Source of the DNA: Calothrix sp. PCC 7103
GTDB taxonomy: Bacteria; Cyanobacteriota; Cyanobacteriia; Cyanobacteriales; Nostocaceae
Direction: 5' to 3'
Assembly (NCBI RefSeq): GCF_000331305.1
Contig: NZ_KB217483.1
Coordinates: 353,534 to 417,533 of the forward strand
DNA: 64,000 bases
The translations under genes were made by a program, and so were the position numbers. The notes below the pieces were generated by a model that searched no databases, was not told the DNA's origin, and saw only the letters and a program-made list of their open reading frames with translations. Of this stretch, positions 34,561 to 42,568 are shown one piece after another (the first letter of the stretch is position 1; the number at the start of each line of letters is the position of its first letter).

Positions 34561-34572
34561 CGGCGTCAGCCG
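34561..34572 (-). promoter_or_regulatory. Recurrent leader hairpin, variant
   Basis: CGGCGTCAGCCG has a 4-bp stem (CGGC/GCCG) with a GTCA loop. It lies nine bases upstream of ATG 34552 and could overlap the ribosome-binding region, which would make it a candidate translational control element. Confidence 0.4.
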
Positions 34573-34823
34573 AAAAAATCAGTTCATGTTATCTAAATAT
34601 TTGCTTTTACCTTCATTTTGTTTTATAAAAGGGATGTAATGTCACAACGCTTAATCAATTAGCAGGCACCTGCTAGTTGTAAAGCAAAAAATACGTGCTT
34701 TTAGTTGGTGCGGTTGTGTGTTGACTATTCCTGCACTGTGATGCACTTGGCGACGAGCAAGGGCTTATCAACTTATAAAATAACTTTTCAACAAAGCGAC
34801 TATAAAAATATTGGCAGAATTTC

Positions 34824-34848
34824 CCGAACGGCAACAGTTGCCGTTCGG
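34824..34848. repeat. Perfect 12-bp inverted repeat with a one-base loop
   Basis: CCGAACGGCAAC (34824-34835) and GTTGCCGTTCGG (34837-34848) are perfectly complementary, with a single A between. It is too tight for a normal RNA loop, so a cruciform or a dimer-binding operator is more likely than a terminator. TATAAT follows at 34849-34854. The surrounding 680-bp gap otherwise holds only a decayed ORF. Confidence 0.6.
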
Positions 34849-34911
34849 TATAATAGTATCGAATTAGCTCTATATATATGCTAGCACTGCTTAGTAGAAA
34901 CAGAAGATAAA

Positions 34912-35205
34912 CGTTAATCCTTAAATACTTAGATGAGCATAATTACCACAAAAATTTTGCTAAAAACCACATAGTAGTTTTCAATGATGAAGTATTTTTA
35001 GTAATGCCTGATTGGTCTGACATGGCTCGTGTGATGAAGGTGGCTGATAATAAAAAATAAAGGTCTTGGTCAGTTTGTCTTGATTGTGTTGCCGCCTATA
35101 GCCAATATTGTAAAAGCTATTTGGGAAACAGCTAAAAAATCGAAGGTGATTCAATTTGAAAGTTTTAAACAACGTGCCAAGGTTGACCCATACAAAGCAT
35201 ATTGA
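34912..35205 (+). pseudogene. Decayed plus-strand ORF
   Basis: The frame LKYLDEHNYHKNFAKNHIVVFNDEVFLVMPDWSDMARVMKVADNKK stops at a TAA inside an A-rich run near 35055. Shifted by one base, it continues as GLGQFVLIVLPPIANIVKAIWETAKKSKVIQFESF and ends at TGA 35203-35205. No start codon remains at the 5' side. The sum looks like a once-coding alpha/beta protein that broke by a frameshift. The family is not recognised. Confidence 0.45.
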
Positions 35206-35233
35206 TTTGAAAGGGTTATTTTTCTGATTGCGT

Positions 35234-36367
35234 TCAAGACTCTCCTAATTCAGACATCAGCATCTCTATTGCTTGTTTTTCCCAATCAACATAATTTATC
35301 GGATTTTTCCAAAATTCCTGCCACGCTTGATTTAACAGAGCATTAATAGGTCTTTGAGTACCTGGTGTCACAATTTGTGCTTGAACTTCCGTAACTGCTA
35401 TCAAGGCATGATCAGCAATATTTTCTAATAAATTAACTGGATAACAACGATGATACTCAGGTTCAGGTCTAGCTGAAATTTGTTCAAGAAATTGACTCCA
35501 TTGATTTTGAACTTCTTTAACATCAGATTCAAAACCAGATAATTTTAAAGCATACAGCATTACTTGCATTCTTGCATGGTCACAAGGATGTGAACTTGAG
35601 CGCATGTATGCTAGTTCATGAGGATTTCCACCACGTTTTATAGCTAAATGAAGGTGTGACCACACAAACGCAGGTCCTAATGTATAAACTGCAAATAAGT
35701 CACAGAAAAATTCCTCTAGCCAAAATTTCATCCAACACAACTGCCAATTGTGGAGTAATTCGTAAAGTTGTTTCGGTCCGCGTCGATACTCTGCTTTGTT
35801 TTTCTCATCTTCAAAATGAGTGAGAACTTGTACAATTGCTTCTTTATAAGATTCTTGAAAAGGTTCAAGTAGTGGGTCGTTCTTTTCTGTAAAAAAAGGA
35901 TGCGCCAATTCATGATACAAATCGGGTAGATGCAGCAAAAACTTTCCTTCAATAAGTGGAATGCAAAGTAAATTAAGTTGACGATAAATGCAAAAGTACT
36001 GTTGAGAAAGGGTAGTAACTGTTGGTGTAAGGAGAGGATACTCAATTTCCCGTGTTATTTTCTCAATGAGTACGTTTAATCGATGGTCTTCACTAGAAGC
36101 TCTATTTAATGCTGCTACTCCAACTGTTTCGAGTAAATCCATTTCTGCTACAATACGCTTGAATATTCGCAAGTCTTCCGGGCAAGAAATATTACTTGCA
36201 CTGCCTTTAAGTATTTGCAATGCATCGATTAAAGAATTCACTTTGTCTTTGCACGTTTTCCTAAGAGCATCATAGTCTCTGGGAAGGTCACGAGGAATAC
36301 AAGCAATAAGAGTTCTTCCTCTTTCAATCATTTGTGGGATTGCGCCAGACAAATATTTATTAAGCAT
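35234..36367 (-). CDS. HExxH metalloprotease-like protein of the Argonaute operon
   Basis: The frame opens at 36406; ATG 36367 (377 aa), with GAGGTGGGG before it and an 8-bp overlap with the preceding gene, is the better start. His152-Glu-Leu-Ala-His156 is a classic zinc-binding HExxH in LPDLYHELAHPFF. About 65 residues later, LEEFFCDLFA (Glu218/219, Asp223) gives the expected third ligand of gluzincins. HPCDHARM at about 280 is also conserved-looking. The N-terminal 140 residues are helical. It is the last of five overlapping genes that include a pAgo and a Cas4-like nuclease. Proteolytic activation of an effector is a plausible inference. No toxin is seen. Confidence 0.65.
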   Translation of the reverse strand: MLNKYLSGAIPQMIERGRTLIACIPRDLPRDYDALRKTCKDKVNSLIDALQILKGSASNISCPEDLRIFKRIVAEMDLLETVGVAALNRASSEDHRLNVLIEKITREIEYPLLTPTVTTLSQQYFCIYRQLNLLCIPLIEGKFLLHLPDLYHELAHPFFTEKNDPLLEPFQESYKEAIVQVLTHFEDEKNKAEYRRGPKQLYELLHNWQLCWMKFWLEEFFCDLFAVYTLGPAFVWSHLHLAIKRGGNPHELAYMRSSSHPCDHARMQVMLYALKLSGFESDVKEVQNQWSQFLEQISARPEPEYHRCYPVNLLENIADHALIAVTEVQAQIVTPGTQRPINALLNQAWQEFWKNPINYVDWEKQAIEMLMSELGES

Positions 36368-36722
36368 CCCCACCTCGCATTCGGGCAAAAGTATTTGCGC
36401 GCTCATATTCTAAAGTACTTGCTAGTTTCTCAAGTTTTGCAATATCGTTTGGGGTAATTTTATTTGATAGAAGCGCTTGTCCTAGCTGGCTCCACTCACT
36501 TAGGCTTTTTTTAGGTTTGTTTTGTAACAAAACAATTAATAATTGTGCCTCTAAACTTTTAGATGATTGTGCAAAACTAAGTAGCATTTCTCCTAATTGT
36601 CTTTGTTGTTCAGGTACTTCAGTTAACTTTTTTTGCTTTAATTGAATAAGAGTTTGGTCAAGAAGCTCGGCGCATTGTGCAAGCCGAGCATATAAAGTTG
36701 AATATAAGCCGATGGTACTCAT
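36360..36722 (-). CDS. Small helical protein of the Argonaute operon
   Basis: A 120-aa all-helical protein: three or four amphipathic helices with Gln- and Leu-rich faces (CAELLDQTLIQLKQKKLTEVPEQQRQLGEMLLSF), a possible helical bundle or coiled coil. Its ATG overlaps the pAgo stop (ATGA), and its stop overlaps the next gene by eight bases, so it is translationally coupled on both sides. No known family is recognised. A small adaptor between the Argonaute and the metalloprotease-like protein would fit this position; that is inference. Confidence 0.6.
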   Translation of the reverse strand: MSTIGLYSTLYARLAQCAELLDQTLIQLKQKKLTEVPEQQRQLGEMLLSFAQSSKSLEAQLLIVLLQNKPKKSLSEWSQLGQALLSNKITPNDIAKLEKLASTLEYERANTFARMRGGDA

Positions 36723-39139
36723 ACCATTGTTTCCTCTTGGTTGAAATCACTATCCGTCATTTCGTCAAAATCATCTTCAGATTCTAAACTTTCAAATAAT
36801 TCAAAACGAAGTGCGTCTTCATCGTACTCGCTTGCGTCTTCCCCTAGGCGCCTATCGTTAATTTTTACTGTAATTGGATAACGAATGCAGCCATCTGGTT
36901 TTGTCCAAGGTAATGCCGTGAGATAATAAACATCTTCTAAGCATAATTTTAAAGGAAGTGTACCTTCCACATATCTAATATGAAGTGGATTAACAGTTCC
37001 AAATTTGAGAAATGCCCGACCTGTAGAGCAGAGATATGCATCCGTAGAATTTGCTATATAATAGCAACCTACTTGAGGATTTTGAACAAATGGGTCTTTA
37101 CTATTAGTATTTGAAACGTCAAATAGCCTAAATGATACTGGTGAAGATTTAGCAACTTCTAGAATAGTAAGCGTAGCATTTACTGGCAAAGTACATCTTG
37201 ATATTAATTCAGCCATTGCTTGTTTTGCTCCTTCAATTTCTGATTCATGAATTCGACCATCACGATGAATAACTATATTATGAAGCTGGTCTACTGTTTG
37301 TTCTGCTTCCTTTGTGATAATCTCTATTAAACTAGCTTTTATTTGGATACTAGGCAAGCGCTCTTTTTGTTTAGAAGTAATTGTTGGAAGAGTCCAAATT
37401 CGACTTCCATTTTTATTAACAACTATATATCCTGCCGTATGATGCTTAACATCAATGCCAATAACAACATCCGCATTGAGAGGTGTACTTAAGACAAAAG
37501 GCCAACGTTCGTTTGTTAACAACACCTTATTTAAAGCAACACCGCGCATGTACCCGTAAAGCTTCCCACGTTTTTCATGTATAACTGCATAGAATGGTTC
37601 TCCTTGATTGTTATACCGAAGTTCATAGCATTCTCTACCTGTTTTAGAATGAATTACAGCAACATATAAGTCATAATCTTTCAATTCACGAATTACTAAA
37701 GCTGCAAGCTTATCATGCTGACGTAGTAGTCTATCTGGTGAATCATGCAACATCACTATACCGTATCCAGGCTGAAGCTCGTTTTCCTCAACAGTTTTGA
37801 GTATCGCTCTGCCTTGTTCAATATAAGTTCGTAAACCACGGTCCGGATAGTAAATAATCTTAGGGTCGTATCCCCCACCTGCTGGGTAAAGTTTATCAAC
37901 AGTTTTTTTGAGATCATCTATAAATCTACTTCCAAAGCTATCTCCAACTGTTTGAGGTAGTAGAATATATTGTCTATCAAATTTCTCTTGTACATATATA
38001 CCTGCTTCTGCCTTGCTGAGTAATTCTAGTCGTTGTTTTCCAACCTGATCCAAACTTATTTGAGCAGTTCCTTCACTACCCTTGACTGACAATTTATAAT
38101 CATTACCAAAACAATAATCGGGTAAGTTAAACATTTCCTGTGGTACTAGTTCAGGTATAGTTGAAACTTTTAACGTAATATCTCCAAATCTCAACTCAGC
38201 TAAATATTTTTGGACAATACCGTGGATTGCCGAACGCCGAATATGTGGCTTAAGAATCGTATGTTGATGGTATTTTCTTATCTCAGGATAAGAATTATCA
38301 TAAACTTGATAACATAACGAGGTGACAGCCATACGGTCTTGGTTTTGGTTATTAAAGTAATGAACTACTGCTGCATCTTGAGAAACGTTTGCTAACTCCT
38401 CTGGAATTGGCTTACGAGCTTGTTGAGTAATATAGTTGATCAATGTAACAAATTTGTTTTCTATAGGAACCATTGCTTCTGTAGCATTTAACTCAGAAAG
38501 TTCACTAAGTTGAATCTCATACCATTGATGACCAAAGTGATAAATACAGCTAACACCGCGATATTTCTGGAACTCGTTAAAATTTAAATAACTTGGGAGA
38601 GGTTCTTTGCTTACAAATTTATGATGGATATCTACACATAATCCAATTTTATCTTTTGTAAATATAGGGCGAACAGAAAAACCTTGAAACAATAGAATAG
38701 AGCCAAATTCAAAAGACGGTTTTTTCTCAAAGAAAGCTTTTCCTGCAGATGGTTGCCATAAATTTGCATTTTGGAATAATGCAGACTGTACCATAAAATG
38801 TAAGAATCGCTGGCAAATTTCTTCATTCTGTGGTGTACGTAACGAATAGTCTAAAGTCAAAATTTGCCCAGTTGGCTTAAAATAAATTACTCCTCGAACA
38901 ATTGGATAAGAATTAGGAGGTTCTGGTGCATCTGCTGCAACAACAAGATACAGTTTTTCATCACGTTCTATAATTGTGACAGCGTTTTTCAGAAGATAGC
39001 TCAACCGATGTATCAAAATTTGTCGATTTTGATAGTATTCTTGATGACGCTTTTGAAGTCCTCGTATTTCATACAAACGATATTGAGTTGTAAGCGTTCC
39101 GAGATTGGAAAAGGTGAAAATATTACTTTCTAAACTCAT
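36719..39139 (-). CDS. Catalytic long-type prokaryotic Argonaute
   Basis: ATG 39139 has GAGGA seven bases before it (806 aa); the frame reaches 39160. The PIWI domain is visible at about residues 555-765. Asp563 lies in VVIGIDVKHH, a probable Glu finger at Glu593, Asp627 in IVIHRDGR, and Asp762 in ITVKINDRRL, which together complete a DEDD tetrad. The spacing between the first and third Asp (64) matches that of TtAgo (68). The N-terminal 400 aa should hold N, PAZ-like and MID parts, but no clear 5'-phosphate motif can be read. The last 40 residues are extremely acidic, which is unusual. Such enzymes use small guides to cut DNA or RNA. The gene overlaps both neighbours. Confidence 0.85.
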   Translation of the reverse strand: MSLESNIFTFSNLGTLTTQYRLYEIRGLQKRHQEYYQNRQILIHRLSYLLKNAVTIIERDEKLYLVVAADAPEPPNSYPIVRGVIYFKPTGQILTLDYSLRTPQNEEICQRFLHFMVQSALFQNANLWQPSAGKAFFEKKPSFEFGSILLFQGFSVRPIFTKDKIGLCVDIHHKFVSKEPLPSYLNFNEFQKYRGVSCIYHFGHQWYEIQLSELSELNATEAMVPIENKFVTLINYITQQARKPIPEELANVSQDAAVVHYFNNQNQDRMAVTSLCYQVYDNSYPEIRKYHQHTILKPHIRRSAIHGIVQKYLAELRFGDITLKVSTIPELVPQEMFNLPDYCFGNDYKLSVKGSEGTAQISLDQVGKQRLELLSKAEAGIYVQEKFDRQYILLPQTVGDSFGSRFIDDLKKTVDKLYPAGGGYDPKIIYYPDRGLRTYIEQGRAILKTVEENELQPGYGIVMLHDSPDRLLRQHDKLAALVIRELKDYDLYVAVIHSKTGRECYELRYNNQGEPFYAVIHEKRGKLYGYMRGVALNKVLLTNERWPFVLSTPLNADVVIGIDVKHHTAGYIVVNKNGSRIWTLPTITSKQKERLPSIQIKASLIEIITKEAEQTVDQLHNIVIHRDGRIHESEIEGAKQAMAELISRCTLPVNATLTILEVAKSSPVSFRLFDVSNTNSKDPFVQNPQVGCYYIANSTDAYLCSTGRAFLKFGTVNPLHIRYVEGTLPLKLCLEDVYYLTALPWTKPDGCIRYPITVKINDRRLGEDASEYDEDALRFELFESLESEDDFDEMTDSDFNQEETMV

Positions 39140-39141
39140 AA

Positions 39142-40077
39142 TCATTCCTCGCACCAACATAAAGATTGATAATTACAGCGCTGGCAGGTTTCTGGTGATT
39201 GTGCTGCTAAAAATTCTAAAGGATCAAGCATGGCTTTTTTCTTAACGTTTTGCACCAGCAATTGCATTTCTGTAATACTTTCACCCATATAAGTTTCTAT
39301 TTCGCTAATACGATAATCATCAAGAGTATATTGACGAATTTGATTAGTTAGCAATTGAACCTCTAATACGCGAATATCAATTTCTTGCCATTGTTTTAAA
39401 GATTTAGGAAAATCTTTATGTGGATTACATCTAAGTAACGCTAGTGCATAAATTCCAAGTTGCTTTGAAGCTCTGTACACACCTAGAGAATGTACTTTCC
39501 AATCTACAATAAGTGGAGGTTTACTTTTAAAAAAAGCAATTAAATCAGGCACCGCGCGGATTATTTGCTCAGTGTAAGGGAAAGTGAGTGTTCGCTGAGT
39601 AATTATATATTCTGCTGCCTTCAATTCTATCCAAATGTTAGACATTTCAAATAAATTGGCTAGTGCTTGTTTAACCTCTTTTCTAGCAATTTCTATTTCC
39701 TCTTCAAGAATATTACCACCGTATTCCATACAATGAAACACAGCAAATTCATCTCCTACTTTAGTGGGCTGAAGTCCTGGTAGGTGTAATGGATGCTGAC
39801 AAGCAAAAGCTAATTGTTTATCAAATTGCTCCATTGCTATTTTTTGAACCTGCTTAAGTGAAATATTATTTCTTTTGTTGATTGCAGGTACAATCACATT
39901 ACTGATTACTGCGTCAACAATACTACCTCGCCAAGCACTAATACTTTGTAGCTTGCTTAATAAATAAGCTTCATGACGACGTGAATCTTTTGCCCTAGCA
40001 TCACTTAAACAATTTTTGAAGTACCACTGTCGTTGACATTTTTTGAAAGTTTTTGCTGCGGATAACGACCAAATCAT
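39142..40077 (-). CDS. Cas4/RecB-like PD-(D/E)XK nuclease with a predicted Fe-S cluster
   Basis: A 311-aa protein with the RecB/Cas4 nuclease order: WSLSAAKTFKKCQRQWYF (Cys14), WRGSIVD, VPDLIAFF (Asp178), PLIVDWKVHS (Asp192, Lys194) and QLGIYALAL (Gln206). The C-terminus holds CQRCNYQSLCW (Cys298, Cys301, Cys307). One Cys near the N-terminus plus three at the C-terminus is the pattern that holds a 4Fe-4S cluster in Cas4 and AddB. There is no CRISPR or cas1 nearby. It is coupled to the XRE gene (TAATG) and overlaps the pAgo start, so it is likely to trim DNA ends for guide loading or target decay. Confidence 0.8.
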   Translation of the reverse strand: MIWSLSAAKTFKKCQRQWYFKNCLSDARAKDSRRHEAYLLSKLQSISAWRGSIVDAVISNVIVPAINKRNNISLKQVQKIAMEQFDKQLAFACQHPLHLPGLQPTKVGDEFAVFHCMEYGGNILEEEIEIARKEVKQALANLFEMSNIWIELKAAEYIITQRTLTFPYTEQIIRAVPDLIAFFKSKPPLIVDWKVHSLGVYRASKQLGIYALALLRCNPHKDFPKSLKQWQEIDIRVLEVQLLTNQIRQYTLDDYRISEIETYMGESITEMQLLVQNVKKKAMLDPLEFLAAQSPETCQRCNYQSLCWCEE

Positions 40078-40433
40078 TAGCGTTTTCTTTTTCGTTTTGA
40101 ACGTAAATATCTAAGATAATCAGCTAATTCATCTGCTTCATCGGCAGTAACTGGACCTAATCTAGCAGTAAGGTCGGTTAGTTGAACTTCTGATTTTCCA
40201 CTTTCTGGAACTGGATACCCAGCTAACTCCAACACAGTCACATAGGGAACATCATATAAATCGCTCAACTTACGCAAAATATTTGGCGAAGGGGAACGAA
40301 TTTTACCATTCTCTAGTTGACTTAAATACGCATTAGATACGCCTGTATCAGCCTCAACTGCACGCAGTGTTAAATTTTTGTGCTGTCGAGCAGAAGCAAG
40401 GAAGGAGCCTAAGTTATTCGATTCTTGAGACAT
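40077..40433 (-). CDS. XRE-family regulator of the Argonaute operon
   Basis: A 118-aa protein with an N-terminal HTH: LGSFLASARQHKNLTLRAVEADTGVSNAYLSQLENGKIRSPSP (about residues 8-50), as in the classic SinR/Cro-CI type. The C-terminus is LTDLTARLGPVTADEADELADYLRYL and a basic tail. A consensus promoter starts seven bases upstream of the ATG, and the palindrome AACTTGCTAAGTT sits inside its spacer, so autorepression is likely. It is the first gene of the five-gene operon. Confidence 0.85.
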   Translation of the reverse strand: MSQESNNLGSFLASARQHKNLTLRAVEADTGVSNAYLSQLENGKIRSPSPNILRKLSDLYDVPYVTVLELAGYPVPESGKSEVQLTDLTARLGPVTADEADELADYLRYLRSKRKRKR

Positions 40434-40439
40434 ATGCTA

Positions 40440-40467
40440 ATTATAGCTAACTTGCTAAGTTTGTCAA
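40440..40467 (-). promoter_or_regulatory. Consensus promoter with internal operator, upstream of the XRE-pAgo operon
   Basis: On the minus strand, TTGACA (40467-40462) and TATAAT (40445-40440) are separated by 16 bases, a perfect consensus pair. The 13-bp palindrome AACTTGCTAAGTT (40449-40461) fills the spacer. The -10 box ends seven bases before the XRE ATG, so transcription probably begins at or near the start codon (leaderless). The operator would be blocked by the XRE product. Confidence 0.8.
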
Positions 40468-40504
40468 GCAAGGTCACCATACACTCCTTCTGCCCGAATT
40501 ATGT

Positions 40505-41050
40505 CTAATCTCTGACTGTTACCCAATTTTTGTTAATTAGTTCGTCCTTAGTAAGAGTTTGATTATCATCACAGGCATTACGCAGCCTAATAGGTATGTC
40601 ATTACATATACTAAGTACCCCTGTTCTGCAACCAAAGTCTTCTACCCGACGCAAAGCTTGGACAAAATCAGTATCAGTACTAACAAGTAGTGCGTAATCA
40701 TAGTTCTTAACTGCGGCATGATAAACTAGGTCAGCAACAAGCAAAGCGTCAACTCCTTTTTCTTTGATGTTGCCATTTTTGGTTGGAACTCCTTCCCCAT
40801 AGACAGTTCTTACGCCATTGCGGATGTAGTCGCCATGAAAAGTTTTAGCTTTGTCGAAGTGTTGTTCGATTGTATATAAATAAGTTCTGATTAATTGGCG
40901 CCCATCAATAAAATTATTGAAAATCTGCACTAGGTCTATACTGAAATTTAGTTTGTTACCTTCTAAACGATAAAATAGATTTGTGCCATCGATAAACACC
41001 ATTGCTTTCTGAAACTCTATTGGACGAGATGGACGAGAATATGTAGGCAT
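40505..41050 (-). CDS. NYN/PIN-like nuclease downstream of CBASS
   Basis: A 181-aa protein of the NYN (LabA/DUF88) family. AMVFIDGTNLFYRLEG gives the first Asp and Asn, then EKGVDALLVADLVYHA, then YDYALLVSTDTDFVQALRRV, with the conserved acidic residues of PIN/NYN nucleases. It starts eight bases after the patatin stop, so it looks like the last gene of the CBASS operon. It ends 70 bp before the Argonaute operon promoter. Such proteins cut RNA. A second effector or an off switch for CBASS is an inference from position. Confidence 0.8.
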   Translation of the reverse strand: MPTYSRPSRPIEFQKAMVFIDGTNLFYRLEGNKLNFSIDLVQIFNNFIDGRQLIRTYLYTIEQHFDKAKTFHGDYIRNGVRTVYGEGVPTKNGNIKEKGVDALLVADLVYHAAVKNYDYALLVSTDTDFVQALRRVEDFGCRTGVLSICNDIPIRLRNACDDNQTLTKDELINKNWVTVRD

Positions 41051-41058
41051 ACTATTTA

Positions 41059-42063
41059 CTAATGGATAAATTTTGTTACGTCTTTACTGATTAGAATATG
41101 ACTTGTCGTTGACCTAATTGCAGGGTAACAAGGTTCAAAAGTTGGCGCTGGGTGTGTTAAAAACATCTCGCGTACCTTGGATAAAGCTTTTCGTGCCTCT
41201 GACACACCTAACCCTTTAAGACAGGAGATTGCTTTAATACCATCTAAAGTAAAACGTCCACGAGTGGCTGGTGGATCAATTCGTAGAACATTCTCTTCCC
41301 CTGTAAATAGTTTTGCAATACCTAGTGATGATGAAGATTGTCCTGACATAAACAAATCAATACTTCTGCTTGCCCAGTATAGTTGCCCAAGTGGCATCCA
41401 TTTTTCCCAACCAACATGTGGTGGACAAGTCGTACAGCCAAGACTAAGTACGCGAAGAGATTTTGCATCCCAATCTAAATTTGTTATAGCTTCGATAACC
41501 GCACATGCCGTAGGATTATTTGCCCAAATTCCCCCATCAATAAGGGCTAGTCCGCTTGTTTCTTGGTGAGAAGGAAAATACGTAGGTGCTGCTGATGTTG
41601 CAAGTGCTACAGTAACGGCTAATTGTTTATAGTCACGCTCGTTTTTACGATTGTGAGCGGTTTTGTAAAGATGTGCTTCTCCTGTATCTAGATTCATCGC
41701 TGGAATTACCAAGCGAGTTTTGCTTTCACCTAAAGTACGATTCCCAAAATGTCGCTCCAAAGCTTCACGTAGCGGTTTATCATTATATTTAGAAAAAACA
41801 AGGTGGCGTATGGCTTTAAGAAAACGATTTCCTCCAAATATTTCTGGTCCCAATTCTTCATAGAATGAGAGAATTTCTGCCGAGCTTAACCCCAAACCTA
41901 ATCCTAAAGCAATAATTCCGCCAGTTGAAGTGCCAACAATTAGGTCGAAGTAGTTTGTAATTCTGTCTCCAATCGTATCTTCAATCGTGGCTAGAAACGA
42001 TGCGGGAAAGACTCCTTTAATACCACCACCGTCAATTGAAAGGATGCGGCGAATTTGTTGCAT
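41059..42063 (-). CDS. capV: Patatin-like phospholipase, CBASS effector (CapV type)
   Basis: ATG 42063 (334 aa, after GGAG) was preferred to the TTG at 42072. It has the oxyanion-hole motif DGGGIKG (residues 11-17), the nucleophile GTSTGG with Ser46, and the second catalytic Asp in DGGIWANNP (Asp176). It is a soluble patatin of the CapV type, which degrades membrane phospholipids when bound to a cyclic nucleotide made by the CD-NTase. The gene is 40 bp after the E2-like gene. The activation site in the C-terminal domain cannot be read directly. Confidence 0.88.
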   Translation of the reverse strand: MQQIRRILSIDGGGIKGVFPASFLATIEDTIGDRITNYFDLIVGTSTGGIIALGLGLGLSSAEILSFYEELGPEIFGGNRFLKAIRHLVFSKYNDKPLREALERHFGNRTLGESKTRLVIPAMNLDTGEAHLYKTAHNRKNERDYKQLAVTVALATSAAPTYFPSHQETSGLALIDGGIWANNPTACAVIEAITNLDWDAKSLRVLSLGCTTCPPHVGWEKWMPLGQLYWASRSIDLFMSGQSSSSLGIAKLFTGEENVLRIDPPATRGRFTLDGIKAISCLKGLGVSEARKALSKVREMFLTHPAPTFEPCYPAIRSTTSHILISKDVTKFIH

Positions 42064-42103
42064 ATAATACAAACTCCAGTATTTTCTAGTCGTTAAGTAT
42101 CAG

Positions 42104-42568
42104 TCATTTTAGAGAATTAAATAGTGAAGGCGACTTTCGCTTGTTTAAGACTGGATGCTCTCCTCCTCCCAACCATTCCCCTGTAGCTTGCCATGTCTCG
42201 TAATAAAATAGCCATAGCGCAGTCCAGGGAACGATTGTTTTTGCTATATGCATTTGGTGGCTCCACTCCTGTTTTTTGGGGTGATACAAACAAAGCCGAT
42301 TACCAGGATAAGTATGAGGTATAGCTTCCCCATTTATTCCGGTTGATAGTTGTGGCTTAAGAACTGACACTTCTGGAACACGGTGAAGTTGATGGATGAT
42401 TTTGATTCTGTATTGCTGATACAGTTCATGAGGCTGAATTTCTCCTATCCAAGTAATGATATTCTTACGCCATCTCACCTGAAAGTTAGGGAAAAATTTC
42501 TTCATAACGACCATCTGTTCCATCAGTGAGATGGGACGTTTGGGAAACTGAAACTTGTTATTGACCAT
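42104..42568 (-). CDS. CBASS E2-like protein
   Basis: ATG 42568 gives 154 aa (TTG 42592 is further upstream). The C-terminal half shows the pattern of the E2-only CBASS protein: IPHTYPGNRLCLYHPKKQEW, then IVPWTALWLFYYETWQATGEWLGGGEHP. Cys93 is the likely catalytic Cys of the ubiquitin-conjugating-like fold. No E1 or JAB gene accompanies it, so this is the short type II CBASS arrangement, in which E2 alone modifies the CD-NTase. It overlaps the CD-NTase stop by 11 bp. Confidence 0.85.
   Translation of the reverse strand: MVNNKFQFPKRPISLMEQMVVMKKFFPNFQVRWRKNIITWIGEIQPHELYQQYRIKIIHQLHRVPEVSVLKPQLSTGINGEAIPHTYPGNRLCLYHPKKQEWSHQMHIAKTIVPWTALWLFYYETWQATGEWLGGGEHPVLNKRKSPSLFNSLK

Noticed and set aside
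30437-34639. Small-gene row could be an integron cassette array with attC sites (GGCGTTAGCC-like motifs)
   Set aside because: The motif is a short hairpin without paired core sites of the GTTRRRY/RYYYAAC type at cassette ends, and no integron integrase is present in the window.
35728-36045. Minus-strand 105-aa frame inside the metalloprotease-like gene
   Set aside because: It is a shifted frame of the real gene with low-complexity, Leu/Phe-rich content and no RBS.
39142-40077. Cas4-like gene as a sign of a CRISPR-Cas system
   Set aside because: No repeat-spacer array, cas1 or cas2 was found. The gene is coupled to pAgo, so it is read as part of that operon.
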